A stretch of 64,000 bases of DNA from Rarobacter faecitabidus (GTDB taxonomy: Bacteria > Actinomycetota > Actinomycetes > Actinomycetales > Cellulomonadaceae), in NCBI RefSeq assembly GCF_006716265.1, contig NZ_VFOS01000003.1:177495-241494 (forward strand), written 5' to 3'. Below, piece by piece: positions 47,201-54,611 of the stretch. Within the stretch, counting starts at the first letter, position 1, and each line of letters opens with the position of its first letter. A program made the translations under genes and the position numbers. A model generated the notes under the pieces. It did no database searches, had not been told where the DNA came from, and saw nothing but the letters and a program-made list of their open reading frames with translations.

Positions 47201-47425
47201 GGAGCCACATTCGTGGTCGAGGTCGATAACTCAGGAACCTGGTCGACGGCGCCGGGGAGCGCGAACTGCAACCGGAGCGGTGCCGTCATCACCTGCTCCG
47301 GATTCGCGGGCGGCGAATCCGTGCGCGCGCGCTACACCAACACCAACACGGCGACGAACCCCTGGGCCAACTTCACCAGTGGAACCGTGACGGTTCAGTC
47401 CCCCCCGCCCGCGGAGGACGAGTGA
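41291..47425 (+). CDS. Giant single-pass membrane protein with many carboxypeptidase-regulatory-like domains, paralogue 3
   Basis: This is the largest gene in the window, at 2044 residues. The first 230 residues are inside beta domains (ARLHVHVRNVSEAPQDFIVS, SLAAKKVRVQLANASGAERE), then comes a membrane segment at about 231-255 (AVALVAVLAVWAVGAITALP). An Asp/Ser/Gly-rich linker follows, and then some 17-20 carboxypeptidase-regulatory-like and Ig-like modules to the C-terminus; the last 220 residues are Ig-like (VTLSLDAPSPSSVNVDSNVT). An extended array of this length could cross the cell wall. AGGAG precedes the ATG. It ends 61 bases from the convergent RTX gene. Confidence 0.85.
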   Translation: MSDRPERSGSQAPTVAARAVAPASAHDPARLHVHVRNVSEAPQDFIVSIRGLESSWVPGPVVAAAIPPGATCTLELPISPPNGTPPGDYPYLIEVEAKTTTEASSTIARTVLESAWTIEAHSEIVLSVEPADTRSLAAKKVRVQLANASGAEREVTLNVTSERGLRVTLGSKKVRVGPHQSTTVPARLRGGRPQLFHNSPRRSYTVVATGNQVPTRFQGTHQSRALLPSGVMRAVALVAVLAVWAVGAITALPWLADRFDADKKADVAISTQAPEQSGDATDDPAAPGDAGDAGGQDAGGSEDDSADSDKPGKATADAASDQVRISGAVLGNAPSGVTVRIEPASSIAGVSGSTGADGGPTSSAIASLRHVLSGGDQATAPLVAAGRAWTKVGETLADNLIGATEPSSSKEAGKVSRESLPIQSTTTPEETRSTTTSADGTWAFAGVNSTARYLVTLSKPGFQTARYFVTGAEAAAVPLEVELESGRGTVSGTVTGPKGKVGGASITLTDGTTTLSTRTATRGDVGSWSVSGLSTPSTYLITAAGEGLGAQSRLVDVGADADMTIDMSLKQGVASLTGTVSGSNSLGTYSPLGAISVVATDGDVTRNATTVTSGKSAGAFILPDLPVPGTYTVTVSGEGYLTQVRTVKLTTKNSPTSLNLQLGKTGGGIVGTVKDEDGTGLTGAGMVLTSEDNVYKTMSASDGNGGFRFDGVVAGTYVLSGQIFGHETAFAQVRIRDGRTASADLILTSIDGNGLTETSRIRGRAVDATTGASITCPHITASEVCAVTISTNVTRRNGTVETVTATQQPDAQYTLPGTGGLLPGSYKLTFTAPGYEPATVTVEVAMDRVVEAATAALYPSPSISGNVLTRVGALPAGTCVVATIQGSTAPTTYPCQTAPDGSCQVTGAPTGMYCGFADTTSMGSYQINRLPSGTYQARTYVPSGTEYLADSLGVTVSLQGGDAKRYDATLDRLGRLAVTALRSTGTGSLVAGDSAFIEAIGSGPNQTASGSANASGYLMLTKLPESTYTITARDATNPNLTGEVTGLTVGLNQEISVQLVITSGVANLTSHVVTQLEAAGSQDVKDAAVTVTGVVRYNGVVPIRETATITATDDFGMFQICTSLPCSTSDSVAYLPLIEGQVDIEVTHDDYVTFSRNNVPTTDLQTITLEPRGVPFVGTIALNGVTTGLGQLYQNVGFTVLSAPPGTGALSLTANSSGRVFWSDSQQSVDPAGGRYLRPGTYRVQASLAGFDPDLVTFTVEPGDASAAATFSLNKYGELRVYAMAPTQSSGPVAVEGPTMEIRLTDGTTRVLDAPPTRTYVDFGSLPSGTYQVTAWLPGFAETTRNITVDPGQQVSSDPTLSPQIVLTPLSAITGTVYSEFGANWRVALGGATVRASLGSADPFTTTTASDGSYRITGSKVREGLGNGTWSVTTSAPKHTTIGVGQGTPSTRSIALTAPAYPQNTPVPDLALRPENGSLRVVVVDPDTNEPIQGYNLNVTLDYNDGINTVSPPSSACTGNNVGYCFNDVLPLTYTLTINGGGYAPLVTVVTVESGVTKPINIAMTSPGGSLQGTVTLQVGAQTTVVDGATVELRSAATGQALIDSTTTNPGGNYHFDNVSAGSYILRATYEADPGNAASQLVAERTIVVGIAQSLIIDLSLVQPTAAITVQLTSTQGFDLTGALVSLHSTTADLTAQPAVRVSPGSNVYQTVFAQVPYGSWLARVSGPTGHLGTHTSNQVNVGSTQPTATISMNVSETRLQLIGAAESGLNNPPSTITASLTGLSQVTVPVGDSAVVFVPQGTNRTVTGAAGNWRIDVTGGSVSGTTSTHTTTLTIKRHAVTLSLDAPSPSSVNVDSNVTFSYEITAPTAAGSTVVGGSVELYRGGALVTSQAVPTSGHTGQFTWTAALPTGSATFEVRYTGADEFSSQTSNTRTVTVTQKPTSITISSSSAGNVSATLSPAAAAGPIGSGATFVVEVDNSGTWSTAPGSANCNRSGAVITCSGFAGGESVRARYTNTNTATNPWANFTSGTVTVQSPPPAEDE

Positions 47426-47486
47426 ACCGAACGAACCTGCGCACCCCAGCAACCGCGAGATTAGCGGCGTTCACCCCCGGTGGGGA

Positions 47487-50186
47487 TCAGCGAACCCGTT
47501 TCGTCTTGGCTGAGGTCGACGTGACGGATTCATAACCGGCCTTGGTGACGGTGACTTTCACCGCAATCCGTTTGCCACGCTGGGGTGACTTCAGGGTGAG
47601 CTTGGCCTTGGTGGCGCGCTTGATCGGCTTGCCGCCAGCGAACCAGCGATACTTGACCTTGAGCGGCGCTGGGCCCCAGCCGGTCACCTTCGCGCGCAGG
47701 GTCTTGCCCGGCTTGGCCTTGCCCGTGATCTTCACCTTGCCCTTGACGAGCAGACCCTTCGCGATCTTTCGCCCGCTCGAGGTCACCGAACCGACATTGG
47801 TGGCCGCATAACTCGCGGTGAGCCGGACCGAAACCGTATGGCCAACGTGAGAGATCGTCGGTTTGAACGTTCCGGCGTTCGCCCCGGCAATAGGCTTGCC
47901 GTCCGCGAGCCACTGGTAACTCACCTTGATGCCCCGGTCCCAAGTGCCAGGCTGCACCTGAAGTGTTCCGCCGAGCCGCGCCGTTCCCGTAACCGTGACT
48001 GCCCCCTGATGCAGCGCGGGAAAGTCGAGTTTCTCGCAGGCGGTGACGATGTCGACACCATCGGCCCGGACTCGATCCGTACCGTTTCCGCACGCGACGG
48101 TGTCCGTCTCCCCGTCGTGGACGTCGATGATGTCGTCGCCATCGCCGGCGGTGATCGAGTCACGGCCGCTACCGCCGACGATCGTATTGGGCGCGTCCGA
48201 ACCTGTGAGGGTGTCGTTGCCCGATCCGCCGACCAGGTTGGCGAAGCCGCTGATCGTATCGGTTCCCGCGCTGATCGTGTTCTGCGCGCTCGTGAGCGCG
48301 AGGGAGACGGCGACGGGGCCCGTTTGATCGGCGTAGGACACGGTGCCACCGGGTTGGAATGCGTTCACGGTGTCGTTGCCGAGGCCGGGCGCGATGACGA
48401 CGTCCTGCGCCCCGGCGGTCATGAAGTCATCGCCATCGCCGCCGAACGCAATAGAGCCGGGGAGGGCGAGGACGATCCAGTCCTTGAACCGCGTGCCGAC
48501 GAAGCGCTCGGGGTAGGCGCCGTTGGATCCGCCGCCCACCATGTCGTACCCGGCCGCGCCGCATACGGATATGGGCCCCGGCATGGCGGCGCACGACGAG
48601 TTCTCGAAGTACTTCACGCCGGGATAGGTGTCGGCGATGGGCACATCGATGTCGGAGTAGCTGAGGGTATCGGTACCCGCCTCGCCAAGCGCCGAGTCGT
48701 TGCCCGTCCCCGGCAGCAGCGTGTCATCGCCATCGCCACCGAGGATGTAGTCGTTGCCGGGACCGCCCATGACGACATCGTTACCGCCGCCCGCGCAGAT
48801 CGTGTCGTTGCCCAGTCCGCCATTGATCGCATCGGGGCCAGGGGTTCCGAGGATGACGTCGTCACCATCCGTGGGCTCCTGGCCGAGGGCGATCGAGACG
48901 GTGACGGCGCTGCCGTGGCACGTCATCGCGCCCTGCATCGGCGCAACGAAGGACTGCACCTCGCCCCAGGTCACCTTCGCCGTCGCGATGTCGCTGCCGC
49001 CACCTGGAAGCGGGATGTAGCCATACCGCCAGTAGTAGGTCGTGCCACCCGTCAGTCCTGCGGGGTTGCTTCCGCAGCCCGCGGCGCGCCAGTCGAACTC
49101 CGAACGGTAGGAGGCTCCGATGTTGTCTATCGCGCCAGCGACCATCTGATCCACCCCGGCCGTGCAGTTGTCGATGACGGATGCGCTGTTCGAGATATTG
49201 GCGATGGCGGCCCGCTCGGTATCGCGGGCGAAAACGACCGCACCGGGTACGTGATTGGTGTAGACCTCGGCCGTCGAGACAATGCCGTACGTGGTGGACA
49301 ACGAGGGATTGAAGCGATACTTCGGGCTGGCCTGGGTCGATGGCATGTCGTACACGACGCGGTAGGCCGTTCCTGGATCGGGCTGGGTCCCACCTCCCAC
49401 GACCGGCAGGTCGGCCGGTGGCTGGCTGGTCGCCCCGCTCCCGGCGAACACGTTGAGCGGCGCATTCAATTCCAGGAGCCCGTTGTGGTCGGCATCGACC
49501 ACCCAGGCGCCGCCCGTCACCTTGGCGGAGTTGGACGTTTGCGATGATTTGACCGGTATCCCGAACTCGAACCCATGGCCGTAGGCTGCCGGCCATGCGT
49601 ACTCGCCCAGGCATCCGCTGTTGTACCCACACAGGATCTTGTACGAGTTGGCGCTACCGGTCTCCGCCTGGGCGGATTGGAACTTAGCTCCGGCGGCACC
49701 GGGTTGCGGACACGTCGGGGCGGCGAGCGGCTGCCCATCCGAGAAGCACACGACTGCCTTAGTCGTGTCGAGACTGACTCCGGCAGGCAGCACGAAGATC
49801 GGGATGAAGCCCTCCGCACCGCAGGGGGTCCCCACGGACCGACCCCAAATGTGGACGTAGAAGGACTCGCCGACTCGCGGGTGCGCACCATCGAGATCGA
49901 CTTCGACGCCCATGCCCGCGATGATCCCGGTCGTGGGAAGCACCGGCGCGGGTGGCGTGTAGGTCCACCCCGAGGAACTGTAGGACGTTCCCCCGCTCAT
50001 ATTGCCGATGATCATCGAGGCGCAGTCGATCACCATAATCTTGTTGGTCGCGCCCTCGTTCCACACCGAACTCGCATGCCAGCCCGATTGGTCGTAGTCG
50101 GCGTGGGCGGGCGTGGCGCTCGTCACCGCAACCAGCGTCGATGGGATCAGCACCGCGGCAAGAAGAAGTGATTTCCAGCGGTTCAT
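47487..50186 (-). CDS. Secreted RTX-repeat protein with C-terminal Ig-like domains
   Basis: This 899-residue protein starts at the ATG giving MNRWKSLLLAAVLIPSTLVA, with a signal peptide ending near AHA. The N-terminal 430 residues are a beta-rich domain with several Cys and no recognised family. Two blocks of calcium-binding nonapeptide repeats follow, for example GGPGNDYILGGDGDDTL (about 468-484) and GGSGNDTLTGSDAPNTIVGG. The tail has Ig-like modules (YQWLADGKPIAGANAG, YRWFAGGKPIKRATKAK) and a Lys-rich end. It starts one base after the stop of the next gene upstream, so the two form an operon. It lies inside the injection-system locus but transcribed against the anchor genes. Confidence 0.85.
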   Translation of the reverse strand: MNRWKSLLLAAVLIPSTLVAVTSATPAHADYDQSGWHASSVWNEGATNKIMVIDCASMIIGNMSGGTSYSSSGWTYTPPAPVLPTTGIIAGMGVEVDLDGAHPRVGESFYVHIWGRSVGTPCGAEGFIPIFVLPAGVSLDTTKAVVCFSDGQPLAAPTCPQPGAAGAKFQSAQAETGSANSYKILCGYNSGCLGEYAWPAAYGHGFEFGIPVKSSQTSNSAKVTGGAWVVDADHNGLLELNAPLNVFAGSGATSQPPADLPVVGGGTQPDPGTAYRVVYDMPSTQASPKYRFNPSLSTTYGIVSTAEVYTNHVPGAVVFARDTERAAIANISNSASVIDNCTAGVDQMVAGAIDNIGASYRSEFDWRAAGCGSNPAGLTGGTTYYWRYGYIPLPGGGSDIATAKVTWGEVQSFVAPMQGAMTCHGSAVTVSIALGQEPTDGDDVILGTPGPDAINGGLGNDTICAGGGNDVVMGGPGNDYILGGDGDDTLLPGTGNDSALGEAGTDTLSYSDIDVPIADTYPGVKYFENSSCAAMPGPISVCGAAGYDMVGGGSNGAYPERFVGTRFKDWIVLALPGSIAFGGDGDDFMTAGAQDVVIAPGLGNDTVNAFQPGGTVSYADQTGPVAVSLALTSAQNTISAGTDTISGFANLVGGSGNDTLTGSDAPNTIVGGSGRDSITAGDGDDIIDVHDGETDTVACGNGTDRVRADGVDIVTACEKLDFPALHQGAVTVTGTARLGGTLQVQPGTWDRGIKVSYQWLADGKPIAGANAGTFKPTISHVGHTVSVRLTASYAATNVGSVTSSGRKIAKGLLVKGKVKITGKAKPGKTLRAKVTGWGPAPLKVKYRWFAGGKPIKRATKAKLTLKSPQRGKRIAVKVTVTKAGYESVTSTSAKTKRVR

Positions 50187-50187
50187 G

Positions 50188-51495
50188 TCAGCGAACCTTT
50201 CCAAACTTGATGGTCTTCGACTTCGACGCGTACCCGGCCTTGGACACCGTTACCTTCACGGTGATCTTCTTCTTGCGCAGTTTTTTGGTTATGCGCAGTT
50301 TTTGCTTGGTGGCGCCTTTGATCGCCTTACCTGCGGCGTACCAGCGGTAGGAGACCTTGAGCTGGGCCTTCTTGCCCGCCTTCGAGAATGCGGGCTTGCC
50401 GACCTTGATGAGCTTGCCCACCTTGGGCTGGGACGATTTCTTCGGCCACTTGGCTATCCACGCGGACGGTAGCGGCTTGGGTTTCGGCTTCGCGGACGAG
50501 CCCCCCGGTGACGTCGCGAGTTGCGTACTGCCGATGGCCGGATAGGTCCCGGTCTTGGAGATCAGGACGGGGCTGATGATGTCGCACGATGTCGCGGGGG
50601 ATATGGGTGTGCGGCCCACCAGCAGGCCCCTGGTGTCGACCCACGAAATCCAGGAGCCGTCCGGGGAAACATTGAAGTCACTCACGTCTCCGGCGGTCGG
50701 CACCACGCAGTCGGCCGTGATCGTGCCGCCTAAACCGGTGGCTTTGATCAGGCCCAGCGCCTTCGTATGGGTGCTGGCGTCGGTCTCGAAGGTCAGCGCG
50801 ACGGTTTTACCGTCGGCGGATACGTCGAGATCCGTCATGCCCGGGAGGTTGAACCAGGGCGCGAAGTTAGGACTGAATACGCCCGTCGGTTCCTGATACA
50901 TTGCGTCGTCGGCGTTGGAATCGACCCCGAGCAGGCGCGAACCCATCACGGAGGTACCGAGGAGATTGGAGATGTTGATCGGCGTGATCGACGTATTGGA
51001 GGTATTCGTCACCCACGTGCCCTGGTAGAGCGAGGACACGGGGTAACTGTAGGCGAGGTAGGAGTACGTGTAGGCGACCTGTTTAGCCCCCGTCGTCAGC
51101 GCAAGGTCGATCGGGACCGCGGCGGAGGGCATGTTGAAGTCGTAGCCCAGCGTGGACTCAGCGGCAACGTCGCCGCCCGGCTTCCAAAGTTTCGTGGGTG
51201 CCGCCGCACCTGAATAGCCGGATTTACGGGCCACGCCGAAGATCCACCCGTCGTCCGACTGGGTCTGCTCGGTCCATTGCCGACCGCTCGGCGCCGCCCC
51301 CGAGATGGCACGCTTCTGCTTGCCGTCCAACGTCGACACCCAGATCTGGCCCTGATCCACGTAGGACACCTGAAACGACGCGGCCGATCCGGAAGGGGAG
51401 GCCGCGATCGAGGCCGGCGCGCAGGCGAGTTGCGCGAACGCAAGCGATCCTGCGAGAAGTGACGCGGTCAGTGATTTAGCGGGCAAGGTACGCAT
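50188..51495 (-). CDS. Secreted beta-propeller-like protein with basic Ig-like C-terminus
   Basis: This 435-residue protein has a signal peptide (SLLAGSLAFAQLACAPASIA), a TolB/WD40-like region of about 300 residues with repeated strands ending in D-G-K (QIWVSTLDGKQKRAISGA, LDVSADGKTVALTFETDAS, FNVSPDGSWISWVD), and a Lys-rich Ig-like tail (YRWYAAGKAIKGATKQKLRI). The Cys in the signal region is not in a good lipobox. It precedes the RTX gene by one base. Its tail resembles those of the RTX protein and the surface proteins at 8.3-12.2 kb. Confidence 0.83.
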   Translation of the reverse strand: MRTLPAKSLTASLLAGSLAFAQLACAPASIAASPSGSAASFQVSYVDQGQIWVSTLDGKQKRAISGAAPSGRQWTEQTQSDDGWIFGVARKSGYSGAAAPTKLWKPGGDVAAESTLGYDFNMPSAAVPIDLALTTGAKQVAYTYSYLAYSYPVSSLYQGTWVTNTSNTSITPINISNLLGTSVMGSRLLGVDSNADDAMYQEPTGVFSPNFAPWFNLPGMTDLDVSADGKTVALTFETDASTHTKALGLIKATGLGGTITADCVVPTAGDVSDFNVSPDGSWISWVDTRGLLVGRTPISPATSCDIISPVLISKTGTYPAIGSTQLATSPGGSSAKPKPKPLPSAWIAKWPKKSSQPKVGKLIKVGKPAFSKAGKKAQLKVSYRWYAAGKAIKGATKQKLRITKKLRKKKITVKVTVSKAGYASKSKTIKFGKVR

Positions 51496-51574
51496 ATCCG
51501 AATTGTCCGGCCCCCCGCACGAAGGCGCGTCGGGGAGGCACCCTGATCTTTTCCGGGCGCGCGGGCCGAACCCC

Positions 51575-51580
51575 TACTAT
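51575..51580 (+). promoter_or_regulatory. Candidate -10 element for the LuxR-family regulator
   Basis: TACTAT lies ten bases before the regulator's ATG, which would give a leader of only a few bases. No good -35 box is seen at the expected spacing. It lies in the short divergent region between the propeller-protein gene and the regulator. Confidence 0.4.
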
Positions 51581-51590
51581 CGTTTCGCTC

Positions 51591-54428
51591 ATGGCAGACG
51601 TCCCTAGCACCCCGTCACCCACCGACCTCGTGGAGCGTGACGTGGAGTGGAGTCGCCTCACCACGCTGGTGGACCGCGCCTTCCAGGGGCGCGGCGGATC
51701 CGCCCACGTGCTGGGCGAGCCAGGTATCGGCAAGACGGCCCTGGTGCGGGCACTGGCTGATCACGCGCGCTCGCGCGGCGCCTCCGTCTGGTTCGGTTCG
51801 GCCAGTGAGTTGGAAACGCGTAGCCCTTTCGGGACGCTGCGCCGGTTGCTTGATACGCCGGTGCGCGCTCTCTCTGCGCAGCAGCACGCGCAGTTGGCGG
51901 CGGGCCCGGGTCGGCTGGCCCTGTCGAGCCTGTGGCAACGAACTCATCCCGTTGGCGCTAACTTGCCGACCCAGGCGGACATGCTCCACAGTGTCGGATG
52001 GCTGACAGGCGAACTGGTCGGGGCCTCGCCCACTGTGCTGGTGATCGACGACGTCCAGTGGGCGGATGAGGAATCTCTGCTTTTCCTCGGCTGGTTGCGT
52101 GAGCGGCTGACCGAAATGCCGTTGATCGTGGTGACCACGATGCGCGATGTCGTGCTTTCCCAGGCCCCATCGCTCGCTGCCCTGATCTCCGATCGCGATG
52201 CCGCCGTCCTGCGCCCCGACCCATTGTCTGTGTCGGGCATCGACACGGTCTTGGGCGGCATGGGAGCTCAGGCGTCGCCGGGCGCGGCGGCTACCCTGCG
52301 GGAGGTCACGAACGGCAATCCGTTCCTGGTGCACGCCTTGTCCGCGGCGTTGCGCGCCGAGTCGCCGGCACCGTTGTCGCCCGGCCGCATTCGCTCTGCG
52401 GTGCCCGATTCGATACTGACCTTCATGCTGTCGCGCATGGCGAACCTGACCCCGACGGAGCAGCGGCTGGCGCAGGCTACTGCGGTGCTCGACAGCGCGA
52501 CGTTTCCGGTGGCGGTCGCGACGGCGCGCATCGACTTGAGCGACAATCCGGCGCAGGCGGCCGATTCGCTGCGGAGTGTCGGGCTGTTCGCCTCGGGCCA
52601 GGGGCTCCGCTTCCGTCACGCCCTATTGCGTTCCGCCGTGTACTCGTCGATCGGAATCGACACCAGGGAGTCGCTGCACCGATCCGCCGCCACCGTGCTG
52701 GGGAAATCGGGCGACTGGGCGCGCGCGGCCGCGCACCTGCTGTCATGCGAGGGCGCCGGCGACGAGTTCGCCGTGCGCGTGCTGCGCGAGGCCTCGCGTC
52801 AGGCGGAGGCCCTCGGCGCCCCGGAAACGGTCGTGCTCCTGCTGCAGCGAGCCGTGGCCGAGCCGCCCGAACCCAGCGTGCTGCCGGAGGTACTCCTCGA
52901 GTTGGGCACCGCACAGTTGCGCATGCTCGATATGGCCTGCATCGAGACCCTCCAGTGCGGCGCGGACCTAGTCGTCACGCCGCAGGAGAAGGCCCCCTTC
53001 GTCTTGGCGATCGCGAACGCTCTCAGTTATGCGGGCGAGCACTTGCGAGCGGCCCGAGTGCTCGGGGAACTCCTGGAATCGCTGCCGGTCAGCGATCGAG
53101 ACCTCGCCATGACCGTTGAGGCGGCATGGATCGCGGTCGGTCTCCTCATACCGGAATACGCGCCGTCCGTGCTTGCGCGGCTGCGAGCGCACCAAGGGCT
53201 GACGGGCGCGACCGTGGGCGAGCGGCTGGTCCTTATTCAACAGGTGTCCGCCTCGGTCTACGCGAATGAACCCGCCCACGTCACTGAGTCATACGCCAAT
53301 CGCGTGATCGGAGATTGGGACACCGCGGAGCAGTTTCCCGAGACCGGAGACTGGGTGTGGCCGCGACTCTTCCTCGGCCGGATCGGGCAGTTCGATCGCG
53401 TCCGCCGCCTGGCCGACGAGGCCTACGTGAGGGCCGAGCAGCGCGGATCGGTCCTGGGAATGGTCGCATCGGCGTTCGTGCGCGCTTTCACCGACGCCGA
53501 TGCCGGGGAGCTCCGATCGGCCGAAGAACACTACGTCCTCATGCGGAAGGTGGATGCTGCTCCGGGGCAGTCGCGAAGCCTGCTCATGGACATCCTGTCC
53601 CGCGGGGGATTGGCTCAGGTGCTGGCCCTGCAAGGCCGCGCGCCCGAGGCGCTGGCGGCCCTCGGGCCCTTCGACGGCGGCCTGCCACCGGACGCGCCAG
53701 TGGACGGCATCGCCGTACTCGAGGTTGGGCGCGGCACCACCGCGTTGTCCATCGGCGACTACAACGGGGCTCTGGCGGCCGCCAAGCAAATCAACCGGCT
53801 CGGTGCGAGCGTCGGCGTGGATTCCCCCTTGTGGTTCGGCTGGCGCGTGCTTGCCGTGCGCGCCTTGCGGGGCCTGAACAGGCTCGAGGAAGCCGGCATC
53901 CTGGCCCGCGAACACCTCGAGCTGTGCGAACAGAACGGCGCATCGCATCTGTACGCCGAGGCGCTCAGCATCGCCGCGTCAGTCATGGACGATGAGGAAC
54001 GGGCCGTCGCGCAGGCCCGTGAGGCTGTCGCGCTGCTGGCCGGCAGCGGCGCTCGCCTTCGCGAGGGACACGCGAACTTAACCCTCGGCACGCTACTGCG
54101 CCGCGCCGGGCATCGGTCCCTGGCGCGCGCACCGCTCCGCGTGGCCCGCGACATCCTAGCGTCGTGCGGAGCGGCGCCGGCGGCCGAATTCGCCGCTGCA
54201 GAGCTTGCGGCGACCGGCGCTCACGCAGGTCGCGGCGACCTCACGCGCCTCACCCCGAGTCAGCAGCGAGTCGCAGAGCTGGTCCTTGCCGAATTGAGCA
54301 ACACGGCAATCGCCGCGCAGCTCCAGGTGAGCCGGAAGACGGTCGAGACGCACCTGTCTGCCATCTACCGCAAACTCGGCATCTCCAGCCGCCACCAGCT
54401 CACACCGGCACACGTCGGCATCCGCTGA
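51591..54428 (+). CDS. LuxR-family regulator with N-terminal ATPase (LAL/MalT-like)
   Basis: This 945-residue protein has an N-terminal STAND-like ATPase (Walker A VLGEPGIGKTALVRALADHA, about 40-59; Walker B VLVIDDVQWADEESLLFLGW), a long helical middle of TPR type, and a C-terminal LuxR helix-turn-helix (LTPSQQRVAELVLAELSNTA, then VSRKTVETHLSAIYRKLGI). Such large regulators switch on local gene clusters in response to nucleotide or ligand signals. It is the only regulator inside the eCIS region and diverges from the propeller/RTX operon, so it is the leading candidate to control one or both. Confidence 0.93.
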   Translation: MADVPSTPSPTDLVERDVEWSRLTTLVDRAFQGRGGSAHVLGEPGIGKTALVRALADHARSRGASVWFGSASELETRSPFGTLRRLLDTPVRALSAQQHAQLAAGPGRLALSSLWQRTHPVGANLPTQADMLHSVGWLTGELVGASPTVLVIDDVQWADEESLLFLGWLRERLTEMPLIVVTTMRDVVLSQAPSLAALISDRDAAVLRPDPLSVSGIDTVLGGMGAQASPGAAATLREVTNGNPFLVHALSAALRAESPAPLSPGRIRSAVPDSILTFMLSRMANLTPTEQRLAQATAVLDSATFPVAVATARIDLSDNPAQAADSLRSVGLFASGQGLRFRHALLRSAVYSSIGIDTRESLHRSAATVLGKSGDWARAAAHLLSCEGAGDEFAVRVLREASRQAEALGAPETVVLLLQRAVAEPPEPSVLPEVLLELGTAQLRMLDMACIETLQCGADLVVTPQEKAPFVLAIANALSYAGEHLRAARVLGELLESLPVSDRDLAMTVEAAWIAVGLLIPEYAPSVLARLRAHQGLTGATVGERLVLIQQVSASVYANEPAHVTESYANRVIGDWDTAEQFPETGDWVWPRLFLGRIGQFDRVRRLADEAYVRAEQRGSVLGMVASAFVRAFTDADAGELRSAEEHYVLMRKVDAAPGQSRSLLMDILSRGGLAQVLALQGRAPEALAALGPFDGGLPPDAPVDGIAVLEVGRGTTALSIGDYNGALAAAKQINRLGASVGVDSPLWFGWRVLAVRALRGLNRLEEAGILAREHLELCEQNGASHLYAEALSIAASVMDDEERAVAQAREAVALLAGSGARLREGHANLTLGTLLRRAGHRSLARAPLRVARDILASCGAAPAAEFAAAELAATGAHAGRGDLTRLTPSQQRVAELVLAELSNTAIAAQLQVSRKTVETHLSAIYRKLGISSRHQLTPAHVGIR

Positions 54429-54538
54429 TAGCTGCACAGCCCGGCTTCGGCTGGTCCCCGTCGCCGCGGTTCGCTCGCTCATTTCGGGTTCGGGGACGAG
54501 ATCCGCGTCGCTCGTATGTCGAGGCGCTCCAGGCATGC

Positions 54539-54605
54539 ACCCCGCTCCCGGCGCGCAGTCCCCCGCTCCCAGCGGTGGCACCCGCTCCCGGGAGGCGGCG
54601 AGAGC
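54539..54605. terminator. GC-rich repeats in the convergent gap, possible terminator
   Basis: Three CCCGCTCCC motifs occur within about 60 bases, and CCGCTCCCGGGAGGCGG near 54582-54598 is a strong near-perfect inverted repeat. The LuxR-type gene ends at 54428 and the zinc-ribbon gene ends at 54612 from the other side, so a shared terminator is expected here. There is no T run. Confidence 0.45.
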
Positions 54606-54611
54606 ATGCTG

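Noticed and set aside
47838..49547. 569-codon plus-strand frame opposite the RTX gene
   Set aside because: It mirrors the RTX gene with no domain or ribosome-binding site of its own; the RTX repeats explain the lack of stops.
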